34,209 bases of DNA from Bdellovibrionota bacterium. Its GTDB lineage: Bacteria; Bdellovibrionota; Bdellovibrionia; Bdellovibrionales; JAEYZS01. Under the pieces are notes generated by a model. The model was not told where the DNA came from and did not search any database. It saw nothing but the letters and a program-made list of their open reading frames with translations. Numbering within the stretch: the first letter of the stretch is position 1; every line of letters starts with the position of its first letter. Where the stretch lies: positions 65,485-99,693 of the forward strand of contig JAZKEU010000008.1 of the NCBI GenBank assembly GCA_040386775.1. Direction: 5' to 3'. Positions 16,100 to 25,400 of the stretch are shown one piece after another. Position numbers and translations under genes: made by a program.

Positions 16100-16888
16100 T
16101 TAAGCGGCCTGTTTTTTGCGAACGTATTCAAGTTTCATCCAAGTACGGATTTGTTTACGAACGGCATCACCTACGCCGACGAACACAAATTTACATTGGT
16201 AGTCGTTGTTTCCTTGAAGTTTATCTGACTTATAACATCTTCCGATCACTTCGGCTTGCTTGTCTGTTTTGAAAACCGGCGAGTAGAATGTTACATATTC
16301 ACCGGGTTGATAAGCTCGGTTGCATCGTAAGATCAATCCAAATTCACTGATGTCTTCAATAACAAAGTTGTAAGCCACGTTCACAGGTTGAACTGTCGGC
16401 ATGGTGTAGAGTTCTTTTTTGTAAGAACCATTGGTCGAAACTAGCAACGAAAATTTTTGTCTAAAATTTGGAGCATCAACGGGTTTCAAGATATAATCTA
16501 AGAAAAGTCCACCGATGGTCATCTTTCTTACAAAATCGATATCTTCGTTGTAGCTCAAGAGCACTACAGGGACTAATTTGTTCTGCTCTAATGTGATTTT
16601 TTTTCGGAATTCTTCCATGTACTTTGTAGGGCTTCCCGTAATTTGTGAAGCTTCCATAAAGATAAAATCAAAAACCTTTTCATTGATGGCTTTGTAAACG
16701 TGTTCCATCGGATCTAATGTTTTTCCCTTAGGGATTTCTTCCGGTGGAATAGGGGGAGGAATAATAAAGGTGTGCACATCCTCGGACTTATGAGAGGCAG
16801 CTTCATCTTCAGAGCCAGTCAAAGCCAAAGCTTCTTTCATCAGCTTTAGATTGGCTTCGTCTTTATCTATTAAGAGAATCTTTGCCAT
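16100..16888 (-). CDS. Degenerate receiver (Asp to Glu) fused to a PilZ-like domain
   Basis: The N-terminal ~150 residues follow the response-regulator fold: ILLIDKDE (acidic Asp8 and Asp10), FDFIFMEAS, LLSYNED (Ser112) and YILKP (Lys135). The phospho-acceptor Asp at the end of strand 3 is replaced by Glu79, so phosphorylation is not expected and Glu may mimic the phosphorylated state. A proline-rich insert (FIIPPPIPPEEIP) interrupts the fold after helix 1. Residues ~155-255 resemble a PilZ domain, with DISEFG matching the D-x-S-x-x-G part of the c-di-GMP motif, but no clear RxxxR is seen, so nucleotide binding is doubtful. There is no signal peptide and it is likely a cytoplasmic regulator. 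ATG 16888 has AGGTAA upstream. Confidence 0.75.
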   Translation of the reverse strand: MAKILLIDKDEANLKLMKEALALTGSEDEAASHKSEDVHTFIIPPPIPPEEIPKGKTLDPMEHVYKAINEKVFDFIFMEASQITGSPTKYMEEFRKKITLEQNKLVPVVLLSYNEDIDFVRKMTIGGLFLDYILKPVDAPNFRQKFSLLVSTNGSYKKELYTMPTVQPVNVAYNFVIEDISEFGLILRCNRAYQPGEYVTFYSPVFKTDKQAEVIGRCYKSDKLQGNNDYQCKFVFVGVGDAVRKQIRTWMKLEYVRKKQAA

Positions 16889-16922
16889 AAAAAATTACCT
16901 GTACCCTCTAATGACTTTTCGC

Positions 16923-16955
16923 CTTAAGTCTCTAAACACTTAACTTAGACTTAAG
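16923..16955. promoter_or_regulatory. 9-bp inverted repeat in the receiver-PilZ promoter region
   Basis: CTTAAGTCT (16923-16931) and AGACTTAAG (16947-16955) form a perfect inverted repeat with a 15-bp spacer. On the minus strand it begins at the predicted start point of the receiver-PilZ gene, just downstream of a perfect TATAAT (16968-16963). It could be an operator or a leader hairpin. Confidence 0.45.
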
Positions 16956-16962
16956 AATAGAA

Positions 16963-16968
16963 ATTATA
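16963..16968 (-). promoter_or_regulatory. -10 box for the receiver-PilZ gene
   Basis: The minus strand reads TATAAT here, a perfect match, 75 bases upstream of the ATG at 16888. No convincing -35 box is found at 16-18 bp spacing, so an activator may be needed. Confidence 0.35.
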
Positions 16969-17008
16969 AGATACGCTTATGTTCACTTTGAGAATGAAAT
17001 AGTAAGAG

Positions 17009-17024
17009 TGTTGTACTATTGTTG
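17009..17024 (+). promoter_or_regulatory. TGTTG-N6-TGTTG direct repeat upstream of a sigma-54-type promoter
   Basis: Two TGTTG half-sites begin 11 bp apart, about one helical turn, roughly 130 bp upstream of the -24 element at 17142. The same arrangement, including the AT before the second half-site, occurs at 27027-27042 upstream of the other sigma-54-type promoter. It is a candidate binding site for a shared enhancer-binding protein. Confidence 0.4.
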
Positions 17025-17141
17025 CTTTTAAGAAGGGCCGACTACGATCCGGACAATGTTTTTTCATCTGCTAGCAATAAATGTCACTATCTCAAAATGA
17101 GACGAATCAATCATGCATAACCTAGTTTTATTCGAGATGGA

Positions 17142-17156
17142 TGGCACTTCGCTTGC
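17142..17156 (+). promoter_or_regulatory. Sigma-54-type (-24/-12) promoter
   Basis: TGGCAC at 17142-17147 and TTGC at 17153-17156 match the RpoN consensus with the strict 5-bp spacing. The predicted start near 17168 leaves a short leader that still contains AGGAG for ATG 17183. A small palindrome (TCTCA-AAA-TGAGA, 17090-17102) lies about 40 bp upstream. Confidence 0.6.
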
Positions 17157-17182
17157 CTATATAAAGGTAGGAGAACTATTTT

Positions 17183-17770
17183 ATGAAAAAGTCATTAGTC
17201 GTATTAACACTTATATTCATGAGTTTAAACTTTGTCGCTTGCGCGCAAAAGAAAGACAGCAAGACAAGGCTAACAAAAGGCTCAGGAAGAGAAAATGGCG
17301 TGGCTACTCAACAAGAAATGAATGGTTGGAATACCTTGAACGCTTACTCGGAAGAGACAGAGCTTTCGACTGACAATCCAGATGCGGCAGCAAGAGCATT
17401 CATCAATAACGATCCTGTATTCCTTGGTCCATCGCAAGTGAACTCCATTTCCATGAGATTGGTTTTTCTAAACAATGGTCAATTCGATGCTCAAAAATCC
17501 ATGATGGGTTTAAGATTTTATGATTCAAATGACCCTCTAGTTTATTTCCTCGGTAAAGGCAATGGTAGAACTGCTACATCAGGTGTTATAAACGGGAATA
17601 GAGTTACGGTTACATTCGCAGATATGAATGAAGATGGAGCATCTTTAGGAAATGTTGTAATCGACGGTGTGATCAGCGGTCAAAGATTCACAGGCAAAGT
17701 GATCTACGGTGACGGTACAGTTTTAGGTAATTTTAACGTGACTAGAGCTTACGCAATCTTCCAAAACTAA
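17183..17770 (+). CDS. Predicted lipoprotein, sigma-54-type promoter
   Basis: This 195-residue protein has a lipoprotein signal peptide (MKKSLVVLTLIFMSLNFVAC), with the lipidated Cys at residue 20. After a low-complexity polar linker (residues 23-60), the remaining ~130 residues form a beta-rich domain with repeated G-N-x-V-like strands (GNRVTVTFAD, GNVVIDGVISGQRFTG, GTVLGNFNV). I do not recognise the family; a lipocalin-like or transferrin-binding-like barrel is possible. AGGAG sits 9 bases before the ATG. The frame from 17113 in another register is not coding. It is monocistronic, ending in the strong hairpin at 17796. Confidence 0.8.
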   Translation: MKKSLVVLTLIFMSLNFVACAQKKDSKTRLTKGSGRENGVATQQEMNGWNTLNAYSEETELSTDNPDAAARAFINNDPVFLGPSQVNSISMRLVFLNNGQFDAQKSMMGLRFYDSNDPLVYFLGKGNGRTATSGVINGNRVTVTFADMNEDGASLGNVVIDGVISGQRFTGKVIYGDGTVLGNFNVTRAYAIFQN

Positions 17771-17795
17771 TTAAGAAAATTAGAATTTACATCCT

Positions 17796-17838
17796 AAAAA
17801 ATTAAGCCTACCATGATTTCCATGGGGCTTAATTTTTT
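17796..17838. terminator. Intrinsic terminator overlapping the next gene's start codon
   Basis: AAAAAATTAAGCC (17796-17808) pairs perfectly with GGCTTAATTTTTT (17826-17838), and an inner CCATG/CATGG stem closes a 5-base loop. Both strands end in a T run, so it can stop transcription either way. It lies 25 bases after the lipoprotein stop, and the only plausible starts of the next gene (ATG 17813 or 17822) are inside it. Confidence 0.8.
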
Positions 17839-18886
17839 AAATTCTTCCGGATCAATTTCAGAGCAAAATTTAAGAACCGTTTTATCCGGTGATTCTGCCA
17901 TTGATTTTTCTAGATTGGAAATTTCGAATCTAGAATCAGCAAATCAATTCATTCAGTCTTATGGCTATAATGCTACCAAGAGCGAAGATGTGGAAGAGCT
18001 TTGGGGAATCCATAGAAAATCCGTTTCTCTTTTGAGAGAGCATCTGATGGAAGACGGGGAGAAAATCCCAGATGAATTAGGTGATCCTTCACTTTTAGGT
18101 GAGATTGGAAACCTTTTAGTGATGGCCAGCCAAAAAGAACAATCAGAAAGACAGCGTTGGGCTTGTGCGATTTTAAAAGTGATGCATGCTTATGCCCACG
18201 TAAAAAATGATTTATTCAGTCAGTTTTCAGATCAAATCCAAGATCAAATTTTAAAAAGATTTAAAAATCATATTGTAGAAGATCCTGCGTTTGGAGTAAA
18301 GCTGGGTTCTGGCGAAGGTGCTATTTCTTTGCATAAGTTCGAAGTAAAGCCTTTCAAAAGAACTTCAAGCAGTGTGATCAAACTCCTTTCTAAGAAAAAT
18401 GCAGTAGCGATCAATCTTCTGGATCGTTTGGGAATTCGTATCGTCACAAAAAATGTTTTTGATGCTTTCCGAGTGATTGATTATTTAATTCGTGAAACCA
18501 TCGTGAGCTTTCCCAACGTTATGCCAGAGCAATCTCATAATAATTTGTATCCCGTTAATCTTTTGTTGGAAGTTATGAAATCTCAACCCAATGCCGAGAA
18601 CATCAATCAAATTCTACAAGAAAAAATGGGATCATCAGAGGCTCGTGCAGAATTCAAGGTCAAAGAGAATGAATTCTCCGCGACCGATTATAAATTTATG
18701 AAGTTCATTTCAAGGCAGTTGATTGAAGTTGAATTGGGAGGCAAAGTGATCCACTTCTTTTTTCCTTATGAAGTTCAAGTTTTAGATTACGACACTTACA
18801 TCAGCAATCTCTCTGGTCCGCAAGCTCATGAGCAGTACAAGAAAAGACAAAGAGTGGCCGCAAGATTACGAGTGTTTGGAAAGTGA
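17813..18886 (+). CDS. TIGR04552-like family protein with a RelA/SpoT-like synthetase signature
   Basis: This 357-residue soluble protein resembles a delta-proteobacterial hypothetical family (TIGR04552/TIGR04562 type, from memory). Its C-terminal half shows the order of motifs in RelA/SpoT (p)ppGpp synthetases: VKPFKRTSSSVIKLLSKK (basic ATP-site element, about 178-195), LLDRLGIRIV (Asp204 at the Mg-ligand position), FPYEVQVLD (E320-x-Q322, like VEIQIRT) and AHEQYKK (like the EH...YK that follows). The GYRSxH segment is not recognisable. Thus the fold is suggested, but synthetase activity is not. The N-terminal half (20-160) is helical. No Shine-Dalgarno site is seen, and no in-frame start exists downstream of the hairpin. 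plsC follows after 12 bp. Confidence 0.7.
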   Translation: MISMGLNFLNSSGSISEQNLRTVLSGDSAIDFSRLEISNLESANQFIQSYGYNATKSEDVEELWGIHRKSVSLLREHLMEDGEKIPDELGDPSLLGEIGNLLVMASQKEQSERQRWACAILKVMHAYAHVKNDLFSQFSDQIQDQILKRFKNHIVEDPAFGVKLGSGEGAISLHKFEVKPFKRTSSSVIKLLSKKNAVAINLLDRLGIRIVTKNVFDAFRVIDYLIRETIVSFPNVMPEQSHNNLYPVNLLLEVMKSQPNAENINQILQEKMGSSEARAEFKVKENEFSATDYKFMKFISRQLIEVELGGKVIHFFFPYEVQVLDYDTYISNLSGPQAHEQYKKRQRVAARLRVFGK

Positions 18887-18898
18887 CGGTGTTTTGAG

Positions 18899-19645
18899 AT
18901 GATTTACATATTGCGTGTTTTAGGTTTTTTAGCGGCGGTACTTGCGGGTTTATTAACCATTTTTTTTGCTGCGGTAGTGATGCTTTTAATTTTTGTAGGT
19001 TTAAGATCAAAAATTGATTACTTCATTCACAAGTGGGCCGTGATCGTAAACTTTTTGGCAAGGGCAGAGGTTCATGGTTCGGGAAATGAAAATGAGCCTA
19101 ATGAACCTTGTCTATTTGTTTTCAATCATGTGAGTTTAATTGATATTCCAGTGGCACTGGCCGTCATCAAAAAAATGATTCGATTTGGGGCGAAGAAAGA
19201 GCTTTTTATGATTCCAGTTTTTGGGCAGGCTATGCATCTTGCCGGAGTTTTAAGAATCAATCGTGGGAATCGCAATAGCGCGATCTCTACACTTAAAAAA
19301 GCCCACGGTAGAATAACGGAAACGGGCCAATCTTTTATTTTAGCTGCTGAAGGCACGCGGATGAGTGAGAACAAACTGGGAGACTTTAAGAGTGGTCCCT
19401 TTGTTTTGGCGATTGATTCTCAATGTCTCTTGGTGCCAGTTGTAATTTACGGGGCTTATAATGTTATGCCGAAGAAAGATCTCTATTTCAGACTTGAGAA
19501 AAAGCACAAAGTTTTCGTAGAGATTTTGCCACCAATAGATACCAAGCAGTATACGTTTGAGGATCGTCATGAAGTCAAAAAAATGGTTAGAAATCAGATG
19601 TCTGAGGCCTTTGAGAGGTTAAAAAAACTCGACTCTCACAGATAA
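18899..19645 (+). CDS. plsC: 1-acyl-sn-glycerol-3-phosphate acyltransferase
   Basis: This 248-residue membrane acyltransferase makes phosphatidic acid from lysophosphatidic acid. A hydrophobic N-terminal segment (residues 3-34) anchors it in the inner membrane. The catalytic H-x4-D motif is NHVSLID (His77, Asp82) and the substrate motif is EGTR (151-154), both in the expected order and spacing. VLRINRGNR is also a family element. It starts 12 bp after the preceding gene with only a weak ribosome-binding site, so it is probably co-transcribed and coupled. Substrate preference cannot be read from sequence. Confidence 0.9.
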   Translation: MIYILRVLGFLAAVLAGLLTIFFAAVVMLLIFVGLRSKIDYFIHKWAVIVNFLARAEVHGSGNENEPNEPCLFVFNHVSLIDIPVALAVIKKMIRFGAKKELFMIPVFGQAMHLAGVLRINRGNRNSAISTLKKAHGRITETGQSFILAAEGTRMSENKLGDFKSGPFVLAIDSQCLLVPVVIYGAYNVMPKKDLYFRLEKKHKVFVEILPPIDTKQYTFEDRHEVKKMVRNQMSEAFERLKKLDSHR

Positions 19646-19664
19646 TCTATGGTACGAATTAAAA

Positions 19665-20747
19665 ATGAGGTTTTTATACACATTTCTAACGGCCTTTGCT
19701 TGCTTTGTAGCGACAGTAGTCACTGCTGCACCTCATTCACGAACTCAAAACAAAGAGTTGATCGGAAATCTTGCAGTTTCAGATATTCTCATTCAGCCAC
19801 GTTTTATTGCGACGGAAGACGATACTAATAACTTTGAACTTGATCGCAGTTATTTCTTTCTTTCGTGGAAAATGAATAACCAACTTTCTGCGCACTTTGG
19901 AGTAGGCAGACAAGATCTCGTCAATCACAATGCAAGGCTTTCTATCAACACAGATGCCAATACAGTTGCTAGTTATGATGATTTTTCTTTTTTTGAAGCT
20001 TACGCGCAATTGGAAACAAAGTACGGAACAGTAAGAGCGGGAGTTATTCCCCTGATGTTTGGCTGGGAAGGCGTTCATAAAGAATCAGAATGGATTTTTC
20101 CAAGAACATTATTTTATGGTGGAGAAGACGAATCTTATCGCATGCAAAATTTTGGTCTAAGAGATCAAGGTGTGGCTTATTACGTTGACTACAAAAACTT
20201 TTATACTCAGGCAGCAGTTCATAACGGTGAGAATGGAAAAGATCTAGACGGAAAAATTTGGCATACCGCGGTTGTAGGTTGGAAAAATAAATCTGGCCTT
20301 GAGGGCGCGCTTTCAATGTCGAATGGAAAATACCAAAGTAAAACCAATACAGATCCAGAGCTTGATTTTTCTTACGGGAATGCCTTTTTTGGATTTCAGT
20401 TCTATGACCTAATGCTTTTAGGCGAGGGTTTTGTTGGCGAAGAGAAAAGAGAGTTTGAACTTACGCCAGGTGAAGGCCTCAAGAAAAGATTTTGGGATTG
20501 GCACGTGGATGCAAGTCATCCTATCGTAAAAGGTGTAGCCGGTCTTGCTCGCTATGAAATCTATGATCCAAATTCCAATGCAGAAGCAGATAAAACACAA
20601 AGATTTATTTTAGGCGTGGGTTTTTCCAATGAACTTCGCACTTCTAACCTCTATCTTTGGGGAATCAAAAATAAAGAGGAAGGCGTAGATCTCAATAACA
20701 ATCAATTTATGGTTGTTTGGAAAGTTCGTTCCCTTTCAATATTCTAA
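19665..20747 (+). CDS. Outer-membrane beta-barrel (porin-like) protein
   Basis: This 360-residue protein has a signal peptide (MRFLYTFLTAFACFVATVVTAA) and a mature part made of alternating hydrophobic/polar strands (SYFFLSWKMN, AYAQLETKYGTVRAGVIPLMFG, FYTQAAVHNGENG). It ends in Phe (RSLSIF), the usual signal for barrel assembly. The pattern resembles OprO/OprP-type phosphate-selective porins, notably GTVRAGVIPLMFG and HNGENGKD, but I would not assign a solute. It starts 19 bp after plsC and is followed closely by the acyl-CoA genes. Confidence 0.75.
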   Translation: MRFLYTFLTAFACFVATVVTAAPHSRTQNKELIGNLAVSDILIQPRFIATEDDTNNFELDRSYFFLSWKMNNQLSAHFGVGRQDLVNHNARLSINTDANTVASYDDFSFFEAYAQLETKYGTVRAGVIPLMFGWEGVHKESEWIFPRTLFYGGEDESYRMQNFGLRDQGVAYYVDYKNFYTQAAVHNGENGKDLDGKIWHTAVVGWKNKSGLEGALSMSNGKYQSKTNTDPELDFSYGNAFFGFQFYDLMLLGEGFVGEEKREFELTPGEGLKKRFWDWHVDASHPIVKGVAGLARYEIYDPNSNAEADKTQRFILGVGFSNELRTSNLYLWGIKNKEEGVDLNNNQFMVVWKVRSLSIF

Positions 20748-20767
20748 TAAAAATTTCGGAGAACAAT

Positions 20768-21622
20768 ATGACTATCAAAGCATTAGGTGTGATCGGCGCG
20801 GGACAAATGGGAAATGGTATTGCACAAGTGGCGGCAAGCATTGGCCTTGACGTTGTCATGTATGACATTTCAGAAAAGGCTTTAGAAAAAGGCTTCAATA
20901 CAATTTCTGCCAGCTGCGATCGTTTTATTAAAAAAGAAACTATGAAGGAAGCAGATAAGAAAGCTCTTCTTTCAAAAATTAAAACAACTACAAAGATGGA
21001 AGATTTTAAGAGCTGCCAAGTAGTTGTTGAAGCTGCGACGGAAAATTTGGACCTTAAATTAAAAATTTTTGCTGAGCTTGATAAAGCCACCAGCCCTGAA
21101 ACCATTCTTTGTTCGAATACATCTTCAATCTCGATCACAAAAATTGCTTCGGTAACTTCTAAGCCTCAAAACGTGGTGGGCATGCACTTTATGAATCCGG
21201 TTCCATTGATGAAGTTGGTGGAAGGCATTCGTGGACTTCAAACGTCGGATGAGACTTTCAACACGGTCAAAGGCTTGGCGGAAAAAATGGGAAAAACTTT
21301 TGTTGTTTCTCGTGATATGCCGGGATTTATCGTGAATAGAATTTTAATGCCAATGATCAACGAGGCGGCGTACGCGCTTTATGAAGGAATTGCGGAAGTG
21401 GAAGCTATTGATTCGGCGATGAAGTTGGGAACAAATCAACCGATGGGCCCACTGACTCTGGCGGATTTCATCGGCTTAGACACTTGTCTTGCAATCATGA
21501 ACGTACTCCACACCGAAATGGGAGATACAAAGTATCGCCCCTGTCCACTTTTAAAAAAATATGTGGAAGCGGGTTGGTTGGGTAAGAAGACAGGTCGCGG
21601 GTTCTATACTTATCAAAATTAA
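20768..21622 (+). CDS. 3-hydroxybutyryl-CoA dehydrogenase
   Basis: At 284 residues this matches the stand-alone bacterial enzyme (about 282) that interconverts acetoacetyl-CoA and 3-hydroxybutyryl-CoA with NAD(P)H. It has the Rossmann motif GVIGAGQMGNGIAQ, the SNTSSISIT segment, catalytic His in GMHFMNPVPLMKLVE, and DMPGFIVNRILMPMINEA linking to the helical C-terminal domain. ATG 20768 is chosen because GGAG lies upstream and residues before it do not belong to the family. It is followed by an enoyl-CoA hydratase after 24 bp, the enzyme for the next step. Confidence 0.93.
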   Translation: MTIKALGVIGAGQMGNGIAQVAASIGLDVVMYDISEKALEKGFNTISASCDRFIKKETMKEADKKALLSKIKTTTKMEDFKSCQVVVEAATENLDLKLKIFAELDKATSPETILCSNTSSISITKIASVTSKPQNVVGMHFMNPVPLMKLVEGIRGLQTSDETFNTVKGLAEKMGKTFVVSRDMPGFIVNRILMPMINEAAYALYEGIAEVEAIDSAMKLGTNQPMGPLTLADFIGLDTCLAIMNVLHTEMGDTKYRPCPLLKKYVEAGWLGKKTGRGFYTYQN

Positions 21623-21646
21623 ACTGATCACATAAGAAAGAAAATT

Positions 21647-22414
21647 ATGTTTGAAAATCTTCTTGTAGAAAAAAAAGATAAAGTCACAGTTGTTACCATC
21701 AACAGACCGCAAGCATTAAATGCTTTGAATACAGGCGTGTTGAATGATTTAGAAAATTTTTTTGGTTCTTTAAAAGAAGATAAATCCACGCGCGTGATCA
21801 TTCTCACAGGCAGTGGGGATAAGGCCTTTGTTGCTGGTGCTGACATTAAGGAAATTTCAACGCTCAATCAAAAAACTTCTCAAGAATTTTCTCTAAAAGG
21901 TCAAAAAATATTTTCTATGATCGAGTCTCTACCACAAGTAGTGATTGGTGCGATCAATGGCTTTACTTTGGGTGGAGGCTTGGAGCTAGCACTTTCTTGT
22001 GATTTTCTAGTTGCCACTCCAGGATCAAAATTTGGTTTGCCTGAAGTGAGTCTAGGCTTACTTCCTGGATTTGGTGGAACGCAGAGACTCTCAAGATTAG
22101 TGGGGCTGTCCAAAGCTCGTGAAATGATCTTTACAGGAAAGCATATAGCTTCAGATGAAGCTTTAAAAATTGGATTAATAAATCAAGTTGTAGAAGGATC
22201 GCCAGTGGAAGCGGCTTTGGTTATCGCAAATAAAATTATAACAAATGGTCCTTCGGCAATTGCTCATGCAAAACGTGCTATCAATAGCGGCTTTGATTTG
22301 GAATTGTTAAAAGGTCTTCAAGTAGAAGCCGAACAATTCTCACAATTGTTTGATAAGTCCGAACAAAAAGAAGGCGTCGCTGCTTTTATGGAAAAAAGAA
22401 AACCGCAATTTTAA
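21647..22414 (+). CDS. Enoyl-CoA hydratase (crotonase family)
   Basis: This 255-residue crotonase-fold protein hydrates trans-2-enoyl-CoA to 3-hydroxyacyl-CoA. The oxyanion region AGADIKEI and [19 protein letters not shown] carry the first catalytic Glu, and [20 protein letters not shown] carries the second; both glutamates are present, as in true hydratases. With hbd upstream and icmF 14 bp downstream it forms a short-chain acyl-CoA module, so crotonyl-CoA is the probable substrate. Confidence 0.92.
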   Translation: MFENLLVEKKDKVTVVTINRPQALNALNTGVLNDLENFFGSLKEDKSTRVIILTGSGDKAFVAGADIKEISTLNQKTSQEFSLKGQKIFSMIESLPQVVIGAINGFTLGGGLELALSCDFLVATPGSKFGLPEVSLGLLPGFGGTQRLSRLVGLSKAREMIFTGKHIASDEALKIGLINQVVEGSPVEAALVIANKIITNGPSAIAHAKRAINSGFDLELLKGLQVEAEQFSQLFDKSEQKEGVAAFMEKRKPQF

Positions 22415-22428
22415 TAGGTAAAATTCAA

Positions 22429-25400
22429 ATGAATCATGTCCCAGAAGTACACAGTCCAAAAAATCACATTCGAATCATAACGGCGGCATCACTTTTTGAT
22501 GGTCATGATGCCTCGATCAACATTATGAGACGTATCTTGCAAGATGCGGGCTGTGAAGTGATTCATCTTGGACACAATAGATCAGTGCAAGATATCGTAC
22601 GTGCCGCGCTTCAGGAATCTGCGCAAGGAATCTGTATCAGTTCTTATCAGGGCGGGCATATGGAGTTCTTTAAGTACATGAGAGATCTTTTGGATCAAGC
22701 GGGCGCGGACTACGTAAAAATCTACGGTGGCGGTGGCGGCACGATTGTTCATGATGAGAAAAGAGAATTAGAAGCTTACGGTATCTCTCAAATCTTTCAT
22801 CCTGAAGACGGAAGAAAGCTAGGTCTAGAAGGCATGATTCAGGTGATTGTGAAGGGTTGTGATTTTGATATTTTAGAACAATCGCAAAAAAACTCCCAGA
22901 TTAAAAAGAAAGTAGATTCTTCTCAAGATTCATTGGTTTCTCAACTTATTTATGAGAAAGAATTGGGCCTTGCTGTAACTTCCGTTGACGAAGAAAAAAA
23001 ATATTCTGGAGACTTACCTTCACTTAAAAAAAGAACTCCCGTAGTTCTTGGAATTACTGGAACTGGTGGGGCAGGTAAATCAAGCCTTGTGGATGAAATC
23101 GTACAAAGATTTATCTACTGCTTTAAAGATATTCGCATCGGTGTTTTCTGTGTGGACCCAACGAAGAGAAAAACGGGTGGAGCACTATTGGGTGACCGTA
23201 TTCGTATGAATGCTATTGAAAGCAGTCGCACGTTTATGAAATCTATAGCTTCTCGTGGATCAGGTAGAGAGATTTCAAACTCATTACCAAAAATTTTAGA
23301 ATTCGCTAAAAAATCCAATCAGTTTGATTTAATCATTGCGGAAACCTCAGGCATTGGCCAAGGTGATGGTGCGGTGACGGAATTTTCGGATGTTTCACTC
23401 TATGTGATGACTTCAGAGTTCGGTGCGCAATCGCAATTAGAAAAAATCGATATGATCGATTACGCAGATATTATTTCGATCAATAAAGCCGATAGAAAAG
23501 GATCTCTGGATGCTTTAAGAGATGTTAGAAAGCAGTACAGAAGATCTCGCAAAGTCTTTAAGGATATGTCCGGAAAAAATATGTCTGGAACAGAAATCAA
23601 AGATGAAGAATTGCCTGTGTTTTTGACCCAAGCTTCGCAGTTTAACGATGAAGGCGTAAATAAGCTTTTCTTTTCTATTTCGGATAAGGTTTTTGAAAAA
23701 GGTTTAACTTCATACAAACTGTCAGCGGATCAAAAAAAAGATCTTCGAGCGACCCAAAAACAAACTCTTATTCCTTCAGAGAGAAAAAACTATCTTTCCC
23801 AAATCGTACAATCGGTTCGAAAATATAAGAAAGAAGCTCTGGATAATGCAAAATTAGCTTCTGAGCTCTATGCGCTTAAAAAATCGGAAACTGCCGCACC
23901 GGAATTAAAAGAAGGATTAAAGAAAGCTTATGACCAAAAAGCTAAAAAACTTTCCCATGATGATTTAAAAGCTTTAGAAAATTGGGACTCATTCCAAGAA
24001 AAATATGCGGGAGATGAATACTCGTATCAGGTGAGAGATAAAATTTTTAAGCAACCTCTCACAAAAATTTCTTTGAGTGGATTAAAAATCAAAAGAGTCG
24101 TGGTCCCTTCATTTCAAGATTGGGGCGAGAGATTTAGATTCTTAAAACTAGAAAATGCTCCCGGAGAGTTTCCATACACAGCAGGTGTTTTTCCTCTGAA
24201 GCGCGAAGGTGAAGATCCTAAGCGCCAATTTGCAGGTGAGGGAACTCCAGAAAGGACGAATAGAAGATTTCACTATCTTTCAAAAGATGACGAGGCCAAA
24301 AGACTTTCCGTCGCATTTGATAGCGTTACTTTGTATGGAGAAGATCCGCATCTTCGTCCTGACATTTACGGAAAAGTGGGCGAGAGCGGTGTTTCGATTT
24401 GTACTTTGAATGACATGAAAAAACTTTTGGATGGTTTTGATCTCTTGAGTCCTTCAACGTCGGTGAGCATGACGATCAATGGACCAGCGCCAATCATTCT
24501 CGCATTTTTTATGAATGCGGCGACAGACCAGCAAGTGCAAAAAAAAGAAAAAGAACTTGGACGAATTTTAAATCCAAATGAATTTGCAACTGTTCGCGAT
24601 GAAGTTTTAAAAGCAGTACGCGGAACTGTTCAAGCCGATATTTTAAAAGAAGATCAAGCTCAGAACACTTGCATTTTCTCAACAGATTTTGCGCTCAAGA
24701 TGATGGGCGATATGCAAGAGTACTTTATAAATAAACAGGTTAGAAATTTCTATTCAGTGAGTATTTCTGGTTACCATATCGCGGAAGCGGGTGCCAATCC
24801 TGTGAGCCAGTTGGCCTTTACGCTTTCTAATGGATTCACTTACGTGGAATATTATTTATCTCGTGGGATGAAGATTGATGACTTTGCGCCGAACCTTTCG
24901 TTCTTCTTCAGTAATGGTTTGGATCCTGAGTATTCAGTATTGGGAAGAGTCGCGCGCAGAATTTGGGCGATCTCGATGAAAGAGCTTTACGGAGCCAACG
25001 ATCGCTCGCAAAAATTAAAATACCATATTCAAACTTCAGGCAGGTCACTGCATGCTCAAGAAATTGATTTCAATGATATCAGGACCACATTACAGGCCTT
25101 GATTGCCATCTATGACAACTGTAATTCGCTTCACACCAATGCCTATGACGAAGCGATCACGACGCCGACAGAAGAATCGGTAAGACGTGCGATGGCCATT
25201 CAAATGATCATCAATAAGGAATTTGGACCGGCCATCAACGAGAACACACTTCAGGGTTCTTATTTCTTTGAAGAACTTACGGATTTAGTGGAAGAAGCGG
25301 TCTTAGAAGAATTCCTAAGAATCAACGATCGTGGCGGCGTACTAGGAGCCATGGAGACACAATATCAAAGAAGTAAAATCCAAGATGAGTCCTACCATTA

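Noticed and set aside
17113-17373. Open frame of 86 codons covering the start of the lipoprotein gene
   Set aside because: It runs through the promoter and ribosome-binding site of the lipoprotein and its product has no protein-like features beyond a basic stretch.
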